Source of the DNA: Mixia osmundae IAM 14324 | Lineage: Eukaryota > Basidiomycota > Mixiomycetes > Mixiales > Mixiaceae | DNA length: 64,000 nucleotides | Assembly: GCF_000708205.1 (NCBI RefSeq) | Contig: NW_014575563.1 | Coordinates: 233,594 to 297,593, forward strand | Reading direction: 5' to 3' | Part shown: positions 35,514 to 47,338 of the stretch, one piece after another | Position numbering within the stretch: the first letter of the stretch is position 1 | Layout of the letters: every line of letters starts with the position of its first letter | Made by a program: the position numbers and the translations under genes | The notes under the pieces: generated by a model | What the model was told of the DNA's origin: nothing | The model's input: the letters and a program-made list of their open reading frames with translations, nothing else | Database searches by the model: none

Positions 35514-38225
35514 ACAGTGTGATGCATAACGAATTCGATTGCCAGAGCTCGCATCCTGTCGTTCAGCAGAGTCGTCAATACGTCAGTCCAGATCAGCCTA
35601 TCATAAGGCGACCCGGATCAGCTCCGTAGAATACGCTTCGGCAAGCCCAGAGTCTGGTCCTATACGCGCCCATTCACTCTGACTTGCTCGCAACGCGAGG
35701 TACACCAGAACGTGTGAGGACATGCAAGCTAGCCGGCGCAATCACATCGGTCTTGCGCCTTGGACAAGTGCAAACTTTAGCTCTCGTACGACAGACCAGT
35801 GGCGCATACGGGGGTTTCGAGCCCTCCATATTAAAGATGAGTTACCGATGCATGCAATGCAAGCATTTAGAAGCAGTCGGACTAGATCTGCGCGGAAACC
35901 AAGCCTGTGGTGCCGTCGAAGGTAATGCCTACCATCGTGATGGGTGGCGTTCTCGCGCGGCGAGTTTGTGTGACACAAGCTTACCTCTGACAGGGCTCCT
36001 CATCCGCAATGCTCACGTTACGGACATGTAACTCTGATCGAAATGAATCCAGACGGTACAGACATCTGTGATCCGCCTTTGAACAGTTTGTAAAGTTGCT
36101 CGACGCAGTCCATGATCTCTCGCTGCTGGCCAGCGGATGTGACTTGCAAGGCATCTTCTGATGATGCTCGTAGTCTATGGTCTCACCGAAACTGCTCTCG
36201 CGGTCTCTGCACGATCAGACAAGATCGTTGAGGCTCATTCAGAATATCGCGCAGGCTGACTGTTCTGGCAGCGTGCTGTCTCGTCGTGACACCACAGTCG
36301 AATACCATACGTCTCGGTAGGGTCATCATGCGCTCACCTCCTTCAAGAGGGCTGCAATACTATCCGTACGGATACCGGCTGGCTTTGTGGTAGCTTAGGA
36401 GGCTCGTGAGAACGATCAAGATTGCTGAGAAACAGATAGTGTAACGAACGGTTTTGGTCGTTACTTCCGATGCCGCGCAATCATTTCCGTTCAGAGCTAC
36501 CTTATGACGCTCTCATATTGAAGTCAGCGCTATGTACTTGATACGCAGTGGCGATCGCGACTCGAGAGGAGATGCTCGTTGAGATAGATCGGCTTGGGCG
36601 CCGGACCGCTGGGTTCTGCTGTCGCGTCGAACCTACGCCCTGAGTTGGCCCCGAGCTACAAGATAACGTAGGCCTGTAGCGCTCGGCTCTCGCATTAGAG
36701 CTCAGCAGTCACCCACAACATTGAACCGAAGTATCTTTGCAGCATGACCGGGAGATCTACCTGGCTCATTGGGGATCCAGTGGCGTTTCGATATCGAGGT
36801 CCGAATCATCATACTTGCGCGCGCATAGTTGCGTCCGCACACTTGCAATTACCCGTCGGCGTGCTTACGAGCACTCTGACTGCTCGAACAACCTGCGCAT
36901 CACCTATGCCAAAGCTTGCTGCTCATCACTCTCCTTTCATTGGATCTGTGGTAACGTTCTGACTCGAGCGAAGGGCAAAGGACCTGGCCACATCTTCGTC
37001 TGGCAGTTGGCATATGTGATCGCAGAACGCTCATTCCATGGCCGTGAATGATTCTCATCCTAGCAGCAAGCGTGTGTCAGGCTTGATGAAGCTTGCTAGC
37101 CATTGCCAGTTCTAGCAAACAGCGAGCGCACTCTAGTACACTTGCTCAAACATTGTCTCGAGCATTCCTCTGCTTGAAGATCTAGATGCTCAAGATTGAA
37201 GCTGATATTACGTCATATCGCTCAAGAACGTTTGTGAGGCCTCAATGCTCTTTATACAAGAGAAGAGCAAATTGGGTTCGACTCACAGAAGAAATCTTCC
37301 GGTGGTCAGATGCGCGAGATGTGCGGGATATAGTGGCCCAATGTCTGGCATTTTTCAATGACTACAGGGCATGACGAGAGGGTCACAGATAATGCAAAGC
37401 TATGCAAAATTGAAGAAAGTAGCTCTAAGAAGACTGTATTAGCACTTTGAAGGGCGTAAAAGCGATAGCAGATGATTTGGAAAAGTGCTTCTCACATCGA
37501 TCCACATCGATCCTCACCCCGCACCTTTCCACCCACCTCACTCGTTCTTTGAGCTCAGCGGGGCAGTCCTCTATATCCTAACTATTACAAATGCCCCGGT
37601 CTGCTCATCGCCTATCCCTAATGCTGTTCCATCTATCCGAGGCCTGAGTGCTCGCAGACTCTGCAATCATGGCATGACGTGCGAACTGTCTTTATATACC
37701 GGTTCCGCCCACTCGCTCGCATGTCAGTTGTCATAAACGTTTCGAGATCCAATGCAGGACCTTGTCAGCCAGCATGCAGATCTTGCGCTGCTATAGCAGA
37801 TTGCAGTACGATATCATATCCACGAGAACTCTGCGCTGAGTTTTGATGCACTATCCGAGGGGAACCACCACACTTCACGTTTTCGGACGTTGCACTGCGC
37901 CAGACATGCAGCAACGAGTACACAGTCATCAAAGCATGATAGCATACTCTACATACTTCATGATCAGCAGCCGGATCCTGCGCAATGACACGAGGCGCGC
38001 TCGGACCTCGCCTCGTTCGAGATCAGGAGCGCCCATCAAGAGTCTCCCTGACGGATCTCCTCGGCACTTGTCAGCCTCTGCGTCTTCCCTGAGCTCTACT
38101 ATGCTGGCCCTCTCAGAACACAAGACCGTCCGAGGACGTTCTGCGAATGTTATATCAAGCAGGTGGTACAGATCTATTCATTCATCACTTCACAGCCATC
38201 ACTACCACCTCATCACACTAGCATC
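35514..38225. other. 2.7-kb gene-poor stretch before the assembly gap
   Basis: Frames are short and the sequence looks more AT-rich than its surroundings. A weak minus-strand candidate is at about 35742-36230: two frames joined by a well-formed intron (GTAAGC donor, about 53 bp) ending at a TGA at 35742, but I recognise no family and find no clear start. The last 60 bases before the gap (about 38165-38225) are C/A/T-rich like a fungal 5' leader, with a TTATATCAAG box near 38149, so a plus-strand gene probably begins in or just before the gap. No tRNA or LTR remnant recognised. Confidence 0.4.
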
Positions 38226-38736
38226 NNNNNNNNNNNNNNNNNNNNNNNNNNNNNNNNNNNNNNNNNNNNNNNNNNNNNNNNNNNNNNNNNNNNNNNNNNN
38301 NNNNNNNNNNNNNNNNNNNNNNNNNNNNNNNNNNNNNNNNNNNNNNNNNNNNNNNNNNNNNNNNNNNNNNNNNNNNNNNNNNNNNNNNNNNNNNNNNNNN
38401 NNNNNNNNNNNNNNNNNNNNNNNNNNNNNNNNNNNNNNNNNNNNNNNNNNNNNNNNNNNNNNNNNNNNNNNNNNNNNNNNNNNNNNNNNNNNNNNNNNNN
38501 NNNNNNNNNNNNNNNNNNNNNNNNNNNNNNNNNNNNNNNNNNNNNNNNNNNNNNNNNNNNNNNNNNNNNNNNNNNNNNNNNNNNNNNNNNNNNNNNNNNN
38601 NNNNNNNNNNNNNNNNNNNNNNNNNNNNNNNNNNNNNNNNNNNNNNNNNNNNNNNNNNNNNNNNNNNNNNNNNNNNNNNNNNNNNNNNNNNNNNNNNNNN
38701 NNNNNNNNNNNNNNNNNNNNNNNNNNNNNNNNNNNN
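38226..38736. other. Assembly gap (511 N)
   Basis: Unbroken run of N. It lies inside or at the 5' end of a low-complexity Gly/Ala-rich coding region, which probably caused the gap. Its true length is unknown. Confidence 0.99.
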
Positions 38737-39003
38737 TCGGCAGGACAGATGTCCGGCGCGGCGGGCGAGAACCTCGAGGGCGCCGCTGGCGTTGGCGCGA
38801 ACGGTGCTGGCTCACTCGGAGCATCGGGCGCAGCAGGCCAAAAGGCAGATGGTGCCGCAGGTGTTGCTGGCACTGCGGCTGGCGGCGCTGGCGCAGCAGG
38901 TGGTGCTGGAACTTCCGGCGCAGGCCTCGCAGGCTCCGCCACTGGCCAGACTGGCGCAGGTGCTGGTGCGACCAACACTGGCGCAGGCGGCGCTGCCATC
39001 TAG
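38737..39003 (+). CDS. C-terminal end of a Gly/Ala-rich protein, 5' part in gap
   Basis: The frame is open from the gap to a TAG at 39001-39003 and encodes 88 residues, mostly Gly and Ala with scattered Ser, Thr, Gln and Asn (for example GAAGGAGTSGAGLAGSATGQ). No cysteines, charged clusters or membrane segment. The composition resembles secreted, structural or intrinsically disordered proteins. The opposite strand is also open (Pro/Ala-rich), so the strand is inferred from the leader-like sequence before the gap. The stop is 46 bp from the convergent DBP8 stop. Confidence 0.5.
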   Translation, partial: SAGQMSGAAGENLEGAAGVGANGAGSLGASGAAGQKADGAAGVAGTAAGGAGAAGGAGTSGAGLAGSATGQTGAGAGATNTGAGGAAI

Positions 39004-39049
39004 ACTCGTCCACTAGCTGTTTATTATGCATCTGGCTCTATCGCATTTC

Positions 39050-40632
39050 TTATGCATCTTTGCGAAGTTGACCTTCCTTGCGAAGCTTCATGCTTTTACC
39101 AGCAGCTGCGGCGCGGATCTCGTTCTTGCGCTTGTTGATCTCTTGACGCTCTCCGAACTTATCTGCACTCAGCTGGAGTAGGGCTACCCTTTTCGCGGTA
39201 GAGACCTTGTTGAGGTCCTCCAGAACAGACTCTTCGTTCATTTCTAGCTTGGCCATCCGGATTCCAGTGCGCTGCTCCACTCCGTCGACACAGTCGACAT
39301 CGCCCTCTGTGACGAACGAAACGCTGACACCCCCTCGTCCTGCACGAGCTGTACGACCGACCCGATGGATGTAGTCGTCAGGATTCCTTGGCACGTCGTA
39401 ATTGAGGACGACATCGACTTCGGGTATATCGAGCCCCCTGCTGCCCACATCCGTCGCTACAAGCAAGGGGACGGCTGATGCTCGAAAACGACTCAATGAC
39501 GCTAGGCGATCTCTTTGGGTGAGATGCGAATGCAGGGCGGTATTGGGTATGCCGAGTTCGGTGAGCATGACGGAGAGTTGAGCTGCAAGTCGACATCGAG
39601 AAGCAAAGAGAATGGTCTGAGGTAGGGGCTCTCCCTCTTCATCACTTTCTTGCACAGGTTGCGGCTTCTTTCCGTGCTTTCGGTGGGGCTGCTTCTTCGG
39701 CTCGACACGAACACGCTTGCGTGGCCTCGCATGCTGACCTGTGAGCGCGGACATATTCTTGAGCAAGGCATACAGGTACGTGTCCCTCACTGTGGTCGGA
39801 ATGAAGACGTAGAGCTGCCTCAGATTCTCAGGCGTAGCTAGTCTGCAAATTAGATCAGCTCGTGCGCTGGCGCTGGACAAGCGACAGTACTCTGCTTGCG
39901 CAAGGTGCACAAAGGGCTCTTTCTTGCCAGATTCGGGCGTCTTCTGCTGGAGCTCCGTGATAGCATCTGTGACGGTAGCAGTGAACAGTAAGGTCTGACG
40001 CTCTTTAGGCAATGCTGCGAGTATGTAGCCCAGCTCGTCTGCGAAAGTCGGATTGAGCATCCTGTCGGCCTCGTCCAGCACCTGTAGGATCATCAGCTCG
40101 AGTCTGATGCAGGTGGATGTGCGCGTACGAGGAAGCGCAGCCGAGCAAAGCTGAATTCGTTCTGATTCGAGCGCATGAGGTCGACGAGTCGGCCTGGCGT
40201 AGCGATGACGACGTGAGGTCTTGAGCGGAGCGCAGTCGCCTGAGCCATCATGTCGAGTCCGCCGACTACGACTGTGGACTGCAAGTTGATGGGTGTGCCC
40301 AGAGCCACGAACTGGTCTGCAATCTGGAAGGCAAGCTCTCTAGGAGCGTGTCGTTAGCGACTTTGACTCGACATTCAGGGCAGCATTCTGGCTTGCCTTG
40401 TAGGCGTCAGTACGAGCGCAAAGATGCCGTACGGATCTTCAGCGAGCGCTTGCAAGATTGGCGTGGCGAATGCGATGGTCTTGCCTGAACCTGTCTGCGC
40501 CGAGCCAATACAGTCCCTGCCTTGGAGTATTGGCGGTATGCAAGCCGCTTGGACTTCTGTTGGCTTGCGGATCGACATGGAGTCGAGTGCCCGGCACAGA
40601 AAGGGCTCGAGACCCAGCGAGTCGAAGGACAT
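39050..40632 (-). CDS. DBP8: DEAD-box RNA helicase DBP8 (DDX49)
   Basis: Nucleolar ATP-dependent RNA helicase for 18S rRNA processing, 492 aa. Motifs: SAQTGSGKT (I), LTPTRELAFQI (Ia), [10 protein letters not shown] (Ib), VLDEADRML (II), LLFTATVTD (III), QTILFASRC (IV), [15 protein letters not shown] (V) and [13 protein letters not shown] (VI). The gap between motifs III and IV carries a Lys/Arg-rich insert typical of Dbp8. Exons 40397-40632, 40129-40339 and 39050-40081. The first intron starts GCAAGC in the middle of LTPTRELAF, so the GC donor is required. ATG 40632 is chosen because family similarity begins at [12 protein letters not shown]. Confidence 0.95.
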
Positions 40633-40739
40633 GGCGCAGAGGGCTCGCTGAATGGGTCGCAGAGTTCGAGTCGAGCAGTCGCCAAAATTCTTTGAGCCAA
40701 CTGTCGAGCTGAACTTGTTCGCAAGGCACGCAGGCAAGC

Positions 40740-42792
40740 ATGGCAGGACGAATGCCGATGGGCATGGTGCGTGTCTTGCATGGAATGACACTCTATGCTG
40801 ACGCTTCAACATACGCAGGGCCAGCCGACAGTGATCGTGCTGAGAGGCAAGCTCCTGCTGATGTTGCTCTCTCTCTCTGCAAAACTCATGTATGGCCATG
40901 CACAGAGGGGACCGATACATCGCAAGGTACACCGCAGCTGCTGAGCAACATCAATGCATGCATAGCAGTCGCCAACACGGTCGCCACGACGCTCGGTCCA
41001 AGAGGGATGGACAAACTCATCGTCGACGCAAGAGGACAAGCGACCATCTCGAACGATGGAGCAACCATCTTACGCCTGCTCGAAGTCGTTCATCCCGCCG
41101 CGAGAACGCTTGTCGACATCGCGAGAGCACAGGACGCAGAAGTGGGGGACGGCACGACCTCTGTCACCCTCCTCGCTGCCGAGTTGCTCAGGGTCTCCAA
41201 AGAGTTTGTCGAGGAGGGCGTCAGTCCTCATGTCATCGTCAAAGGCTATCGGAGAGCCGCGCAACTTGTGCGTACGCCTCTGATGGGCTCAGCCGAGCTC
41301 ACCAAAGTCGTCTCATCACAGGCCGTTCAACGCGTCAAAGAGCTAGCCGTCAAAATTGACAAGACTGATGAGACGTAGGTTGCCGCCACCGTGGAGCGTG
41401 CTGCGCTGACTAGGCCCTTCTTGCAGCCGCTTCCGAGACCTTCTCATGAAATGTGCAGCAACCTCGATGTGTACGTTTCTTGACAAGTGCTCAGTCGCGT
41501 ATTGACACGCTCGCAGCTTCCAAATTGATACATTCACAGAAGCCTTTCTTCTCAAACATGGTCGTCGACGCCGTTCTCACCTTGGATCAAGTCGATCTAG
41601 ACGAGAATCTGATCGGCATCAAAAAGATCCCAGGTGGGGGCATGCAAGACTCGCTCCTTGTCAGGGGCGTTGCGTTCAAGAAGACTTTCTCGTACGCCGG
41701 CTTCGAGCAACAACCAAAGTCATTCAAGAACCCGAGCGTGCTATGTCTCAATGTCGAGCTCGAGCTGAAAGCAGAACGAGATAATGCCGAAGTCAGGATC
41801 GATCAGGTTGATGTGCGTTGTGCCGGCAGTCTGTCAGCTCTCGCAAAAGCTGACCATTGTGGCACATGCAGGATTATCAATCGATCGTCGATGCAGAATG
41901 GCAGATCATCTACAACAAATTGGAAGCGATAGCAGCAACGGGTGCCAAAGTCGTCCTGTCTCGCTTACCGATTGGCGACCTGGCCACCCAATACTTTGCA
42001 GACAGGGACATTTTCTGCGCAGGTAGAGTTGCACAAGATGATCTGAAGCGAGTAGTGCAAGCCGTCGGAGGGCAGATCCAGAGCACGACGAGCGATATAC
42101 ATGAGAAGCATCTGGGCAAATGCGCGACTTTCGAAGAGAAGCAGATCGGAAGCGAACGATTCAATTTCTTCGAAGGCTGTCAGGGTGCAAAGACGTGCAC
42201 GCTCATCCTCAGAGGTGGAGCTGAGCAATTCATTGCCGAAGTCGAAAGGAGTCTGCACGACGCTATCATGATCGTCAGACGAGCGATAAAAAACAACGCT
42301 GTCGTTGCCGGCGGTGGTGCGATCGAGGTGCGAATCGTTTCCATCGGTGCTGGACGAACACTGATCCGTGACAAACAGATGGAGATCTCAAAGTATCTTC
42401 GCGATCACTCGCGCACGATTGAAGGCAAGCAGCAGCTCATCATCGGCGCATTTGCTCGCGCACTCGAGATCATCCCACGACAGCTCTGCGACAATGCGGG
42501 CATCGATGCGACAGATGTGCTCAATAAGCTTCGCATGTTGCATGCTCGTGGCGATACTTGGGCGGGTGTCGATGTAGAAAATGACGGCGTGGCGAACAAT
42601 ATGGACAAATTCGTCTGGGAGCCCGCACTCGTCAAGGTCAATGCTATAGAAGGTGCTTCGGAAGCAGCAACGCTCGTGCTCAGCGTCGACGAGACCATTC
42701 GCAATCCCAAATCGGAGACGCAATCGGGCGGTCCTCAGATGCCTAGAGGTGCAGCGCGAGGTGCAGTACGCGGACGAAGAGGTCGTGCGTAA
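40740..42792 (+). CDS. CCT7: Chaperonin TCP-1 eta subunit (CCT7)
   Basis: Subunit of the cytosolic TRiC/CCT folding chamber for actin and tubulin, 577 aa. Blocks: [58 protein letters not shown] (ATP site), [14 protein letters not shown] and VVAGGGAIE followed by MEISKYLR. The C-terminus is Arg/Gly-rich. Seven exons: 40740-40766, 40819-40846, 40906-41374, 41427-41470, 41517-41812, 41872-42327, 42379-42792. Intron 2 starts GCAAGC and is needed for [10 protein letters not shown]. Intron 6 is 51 bp without a stop, so it reads through in frame; its 17 residues do not belong to the family. It diverges from DBP8, with 107 bp between starts. Confidence 0.95.
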
Positions 42793-42876
42793 ACTTGTCG
42801 ATATAGCAAGCAACGTATGGGATACAACATGCATGTTCTGTCCTAGCCTCTTGGTCATGTGCACTGCCTCTTGACG

Positions 42877-43200
42877 CTATCTCTCGTGCAAGTCGATCTC
42901 TGCAGGTACCTGCTCCGGCGCCTTGACCGTTCTTTGCGCAAAGATTTCCTGAGAATCGCAGGTCAGCGCTTCATCGGCCGCCAAGGTAGGTCAGCATACA
43001 GCCTCGTGCTTGGCTAGCGCTGCTTCTCGCTCTAGACGCATGTTCCTCACGCCAAATCCGAACGCAACTCCACCTATGTGATCGTCAGCCTGCTATGCAT
43101 TTCCGAGGCTTCCGTGCAGCTTGCCATAGATCGTGAGTGCTGCTAGTGAAGTGACGACTGCTCGATGAGCAATGTCTGCCGCTGCTAGTCCCCCTAGCAT
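42877..43200 (-). CDS. COX14: COX14-like mitochondrial mini-protein, 73 aa
   Basis: Small single-pass protein. MLGGLAAADIAHRAVVTSLA then ALTIYGGVAFGFGVRN gives one hydrophobic helix, followed by a charged tail (MRLEREAALAKHEA). The spacing AD-I...TS...LT.YGG and a basic tail parallels human COX14, an assembly factor of cytochrome c oxidase in the inner mitochondrial membrane; this is my reading, not a search result. Exons 43125-43200, 43000-43073 and 42877-42948; 222 bases, in phase. The first intron begins GCAAGC and joins TIYG to GVAFG. Too short and fragmented for simple gene finding. Confidence 0.65.
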
Positions 43201-43382
43201 CTTCGCTGGTGGCTCTCTGATGTGCGATAAAGGAGGGGTACGGCGGGGCAGATGTGTCGATTGCCAGTCGCAAATTTCTTGCCGACGTCAAGTTTTGACA
43301 TCAAAGACCCTCCCCGCTTGTGCACCACTCGTGCGGCAAACGCAGCAGCTCGGTATCTAATCAGCTCGCTCCGCTGAACAAG

Positions 43383-45722
43383 ATGGCCGCTCGAGGCATC
43401 AAAGCTATTGCGCCCGTGCCGACTGCGAATGATTTCTTAGGTGAGTTGCTCTGTCGATGTACAGAGACTCCGACTGACCACGCATGACACACAGACATCG
43501 TATTGAGCGGTACCCAACGCAGAACGCCTACTCAGATCCACAAGGGCTTCAAGATCTCCCGCATCCGGTCATTTTACATGCGCAAAGTCAAGTTCACTCA
43601 GCAGACATTTGATCAAAAGCTTGGTGCAATCCTCGACGAATTTCCCATCCTTGACGTGAGTATGACTCGTCATTACTTCTCGCACACAGAGACTGAGCTC
43701 GCGGCCGTTTCCCAGAACTTGCACCCTTTCCTGTCGTCTCTACTCAATGTGCTCTACGACAAGAACCATTACAAGCTAGCGCTTGGTCAGCTCAACACTT
43801 GTCGCCATCTGATCGATCAGGTCGGCAAGGACTACTTGCGCCTGCTCAAATTCGGCGACAGCATGTATCGCTGCAAGCAGCTCAAACGTGCCGCGTTTGG
43901 AAGGTGTGCCGTGTCTGCATGTACACGAAAGTCAAGAGCTGATACGATCTACTCGACAGAATGGCAACGATTATGCGGAGACAGAAGGATTCGCTCGCCT
44001 ATCTCGAGCAAGTTCGTCAGCATATGTCGCGTCTGCCCGCAATAGATCCTACCACGCGCACGCTGCTCGTCTGTGGCTATCCTAACGTCGGCAAATCGTC
44101 GTTCATCAACAAGATCACACGCGCAGACGTCGATGTGCAGCCTTATGCCTTCACGACAAAGTCACTCTTTGTGGGACACATGGACTACAAGTATCTACGG
44201 TGGCAAGCGATTGACACGCCTGGTCTACTCGATGCAGTGCGTCACGTTCAAGTCTCCGGAGCTCGCTGTGCTCATATCCCCTTCTAGCCGCTCGAGGATA
44301 TGAACACGATCGAGATGCAAAGCATCACCGCGCTCGCGCATTTGCGAAGCTGTATTCTGTTCTTCATGGACCTCAGCGAACAATGTGGCTACACTGTCGA
44401 AGCCCAGGTAAGCGAGCTGCATCTCAACATGATCGCGCTGACGCGCTTCGCGCTTCTACACAGTGCAAACTGTATCAATCCATCAAGCCGCTCTTTGCAA
44501 ACAAACCCGTCTTCATCGTCATAAACAAAATCGATGTCACAAAGCCAGAAGATCTCGAGCCAAGTCGTGCTGCTTTACTCGATACGATCCTCAAAGGCGA
44601 CAACGTTCAAATGCTCAAGCTGTCCTGCTTGTCGGAGGAAGGCATCATGGAAGTTCGCAATACCGCTTGTGAAGCTCTGCTTGCCCACCGTGTTGAAGGC
44701 AAGGAGAAGACCAAGCGTGTAGAAGCGGTAGCAAGTAGGATCAGAGTTGCCATGCCGAGAGCAAGAGACGAGGTCGAGCGGACGCCGTTCATTCCTGCTG
44801 GCGTTGCAACCCGACCCAAATATGATAAGAATGATCCTGCTCGACGACTGCTCGAAGTTGACCTCGAGGAAGAGTCCGGCGGTGCCGGTGTCCATTCCGT
44901 GGATCTTAAAAGTAAGGCTGTGTTCGCGACTCCGCTGATCACTGCGCTGACGGGGACCCCTTTGCAGAGAACTACCTGCTCAAAAAGGACGAATGGAAGT
45001 ACGACGTGGTGCCAGAGGTCATGGATGGCAAGAATATTGCCGACTTTGTTGATCCTGATATCTTTGCGCGACTGGAAGAGCTCGAGAAGGAAGAGGAAAA
45101 GCTCGAGGCGGATGGCTTCTATGCGAGCGACGAAGATCTCGATTCTGACGAAGAAGCGATAACAACGACTGCCAAAGACATTCGATCACGTAAAGATCAG
45201 ATTCGTCTGCTCAATACCCAGAAGAACAAGCTTCAGAATAAGCCTGTCATTCCTCGTGCGAACAAGAGACGTACTCTCAGCGAGATGACGGCTGACCTGC
45301 GCAAGTCGGGTATCGACCCGAGCACGCTCGAAGAGAGAGCTAAATTACTCGCTGCCGCGAATGCTGCCAGTGCCAAGATTGGCAAGCGTAAGAGATCTGA
45401 GAATGCTATGGACGTCGACGACGAAGATGCGTGGGAGGACGATGACGCGATAGAGACAGATCAAGCTGGCCCAGCCAAGTCCAAGAAAGCGAGAGCGACG
45501 GTCGCAGCAGTCACTGCAGGCAAGCGACAGCCTGTCACTGATCGTCGCAAAGCCGGTATCAAGGAGAGTCAACTCGATGAAGCGAAGAAGATGCGTCGTC
45601 TGGCGGAGCGCACGCCAAATCGGATGGCCCGCGCAGGCGAAGCAGATCATCGAAATGTCACAAAGATGCCGAAGCATCTGTTTGCTGGCAAACGTAAATC
45701 AGGCAAGACTCAACGCAGATAG
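43383..45722 (+). CDS. NOG1: Nucleolar GTPase NOG1
   Basis: GTP-binding factor for 60S ribosome assembly in the nucleolus, 668 aa. N-terminal helical domain ([20 protein letters not shown]), then GTPase motifs [13 protein letters not shown] (G1), DTPGLLD (G3) and NKID (G4), with [20 protein letters not shown] between. The C-terminus carries [20 protein letters not shown] and ends in a basic [19 protein letters not shown]. Exons 43383-43440, 43495-43655, 43716-43903, 43960-44236, 44288-44407, 44464-44911 and 44968-45722. Intron 2 (60 bp) has no stop and reads through in frame. The GLLDAPLED block replaces the usual DHPLE. Confidence 0.96.
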
Positions 45723-45810
45723 ACGACTGTTCTTCATTGTGGCCTTTGTATTGGACTGTGCAACCTAGTGTGCAATGCAACATGATTTGATACAAGCATC
45801 TTGACATGGA

Positions 45811-47163
45811 TTAGTACAGACCGGCCGTGGACTCTATCCGCCTCACTTCTTCTTCCAATGCGCGGTTGCCTTCGCTGACCCAGAGCACATACTTCACTGC
45901 CTGTGATAGCACGACAGATTTGCTCGCGCCTGCACCCGCTTCGCCTTTCCTGCCTCTACCTCTACCTTTGCTCTTTGCTTTGCGTGCTTTGCGCTCGTCA
46001 GCTGTCAGATTGGCAAGATTGGCGTCGGGCTCTGCAGAACCGATGGACAGGCCGGAAACGCTCTCTGCTGCTTGTAGCATCTCGACGAGCTCTTTGAAGC
46101 CACCTCTTATGAGCGTCCGCCTCTTCTGCTCAGACACGATACTGCCGTTGGCTTTCTTGAGGGAAGCTTCCGTCTGACCGGCAGATCGCGAAGGGGAAGC
46201 GTCCGTGCTGGGTGCTCGTATGCGAGCAAGAGCGGCATTGGGACGCCAGTAAGGACCCGTTGGTCGGGCGGTCTCTGTACTGGAGGTCTGACTACGGAGA
46301 GACGGTCGCCGCACTCGTGTCTTGGCAGGCGAACAGGGTATCCGTGGCTTCTGCTCGTCCTCGATATCCATGCCTCCTTCGGCATGATCTGTCCGTCTGT
46401 ACTTCTTCACACGCGTCGCATCGACCGGGCGCGCGCTCAGATCCTTGAGCGAGGCAGAGCGGGGTAGCTCTGTGGATGGCTTGTGCCTCAGATGCAGACG
46501 CTCAATCTCTTCGCCCAATTGTGTACCTTCTTGCGAGCCCGGCAGACCGGAGGGATCGTCTAGCTTGGGCAGATCTGGGGGCAAGTCGGGATTGAAAAGA
46601 AAGTCCTGGTTGACTTCGAGACTATGTAAAAAGTCGGAGAAGAGGGCCTTCTCGGATGGATCGAACAAGTCTGATGGTTTACCCTGAGGTGCCTGGCCGC
46701 CGAAGCTCGTCGGGGGTAGGCCGAGAGGCATATCGCGCGGCAAGCCGTCCCTGTAGCTCGCATCGAGTAGGCTCATGTCAAACTCTGCAGAGCTCCCTAG
46801 CAGGAAAGCACTGTCGTTCGGCAGGTCTTGATCCATGGGCAAGTCAGGCAGCGAATACTGAAAGTCTGTTGAGCCACATCAGTAGATGAGCAGACTGCGC
46901 ATCATGCAAACGACCGACTGACCCTCGTAGGCGACAGGCATAGGCATCAAAGGGGGCCCCTCTGCCTTTGGCGTGATGTGAGAGGCCATGTAGTGGTCGT
47001 GCGAGACGGGCGTGATGCTCAGCTGACGCCCTTTGGCAAGTGACGCCCTCGATGCTGCGGCTTCGTTGGACAGCGTTGCAAAGGCATCAACGAGCTGCCT
47101 TCGGCCGTCTGACGAGCCATTCGGTGGTAGCTGCCACTCGTGCAGCTCTGGCGGCCGCTGCAT
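45811..47163 (-). CDS. bHLH transcription factor
   Basis: A 431-aa nuclear DNA-binding protein. The basic helix-loop-helix lies at the C-terminus: SEQKRRTLIRGGFKELVEML, a loop of about 45 residues rich in Lys/Arg/Gly, and SVVLSQAVKYVLWVSEGNRA followed by LEEEVRRIE. The E-x-x-R-R pattern fits E-box binding. The N-terminal 300 residues are low-complexity with an acidic, Leu/Pro-rich region that could activate transcription. Exons 46923-47163 and 45811-46865 (57-bp intron). ATG 47163 is the first ATG after an in-frame stop further upstream. Target genes unknown. Confidence 0.85.
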
Positions 47164-47338
47164 CTGCTCAGACGCCTCGTGATGCTGGGGCAGGGCGGCC
47201 AGCCGGGCTAGACCGTGGTGAGCGCTTGAGCTTGCCAAGTCGCGCCAAGCAGCGGATCAAGCATCATCACCGACTCGTCAGCCTCCTCATGTGCACAGCG
47301 ACCACGCCCAAGCTACTCGTCAGCTCCTGAGCTCCCAG

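Noticed and set aside
35800-35840. tRNA-like stem-loop (GGGGG, seven-base loop TTTCGAG, CCCTC) resembling a T-arm and B box
   Set aside because: No matching acceptor stem, anticodon arm or A box at the right distance.
35742-36230. Spliced minus-strand gene in the gene-poor stretch
   Set aside because: A well-formed intron joins two frames, but there is no clear start, no recognised domain and mixed codon quality.
38737-38999. Minus-strand Pro/Ala-rich frame antisense to the Gly/Ala-rich frame
   Set aside because: Open only because of extreme composition; the leader-like sequence before the gap favours the plus strand. Not fully excluded.
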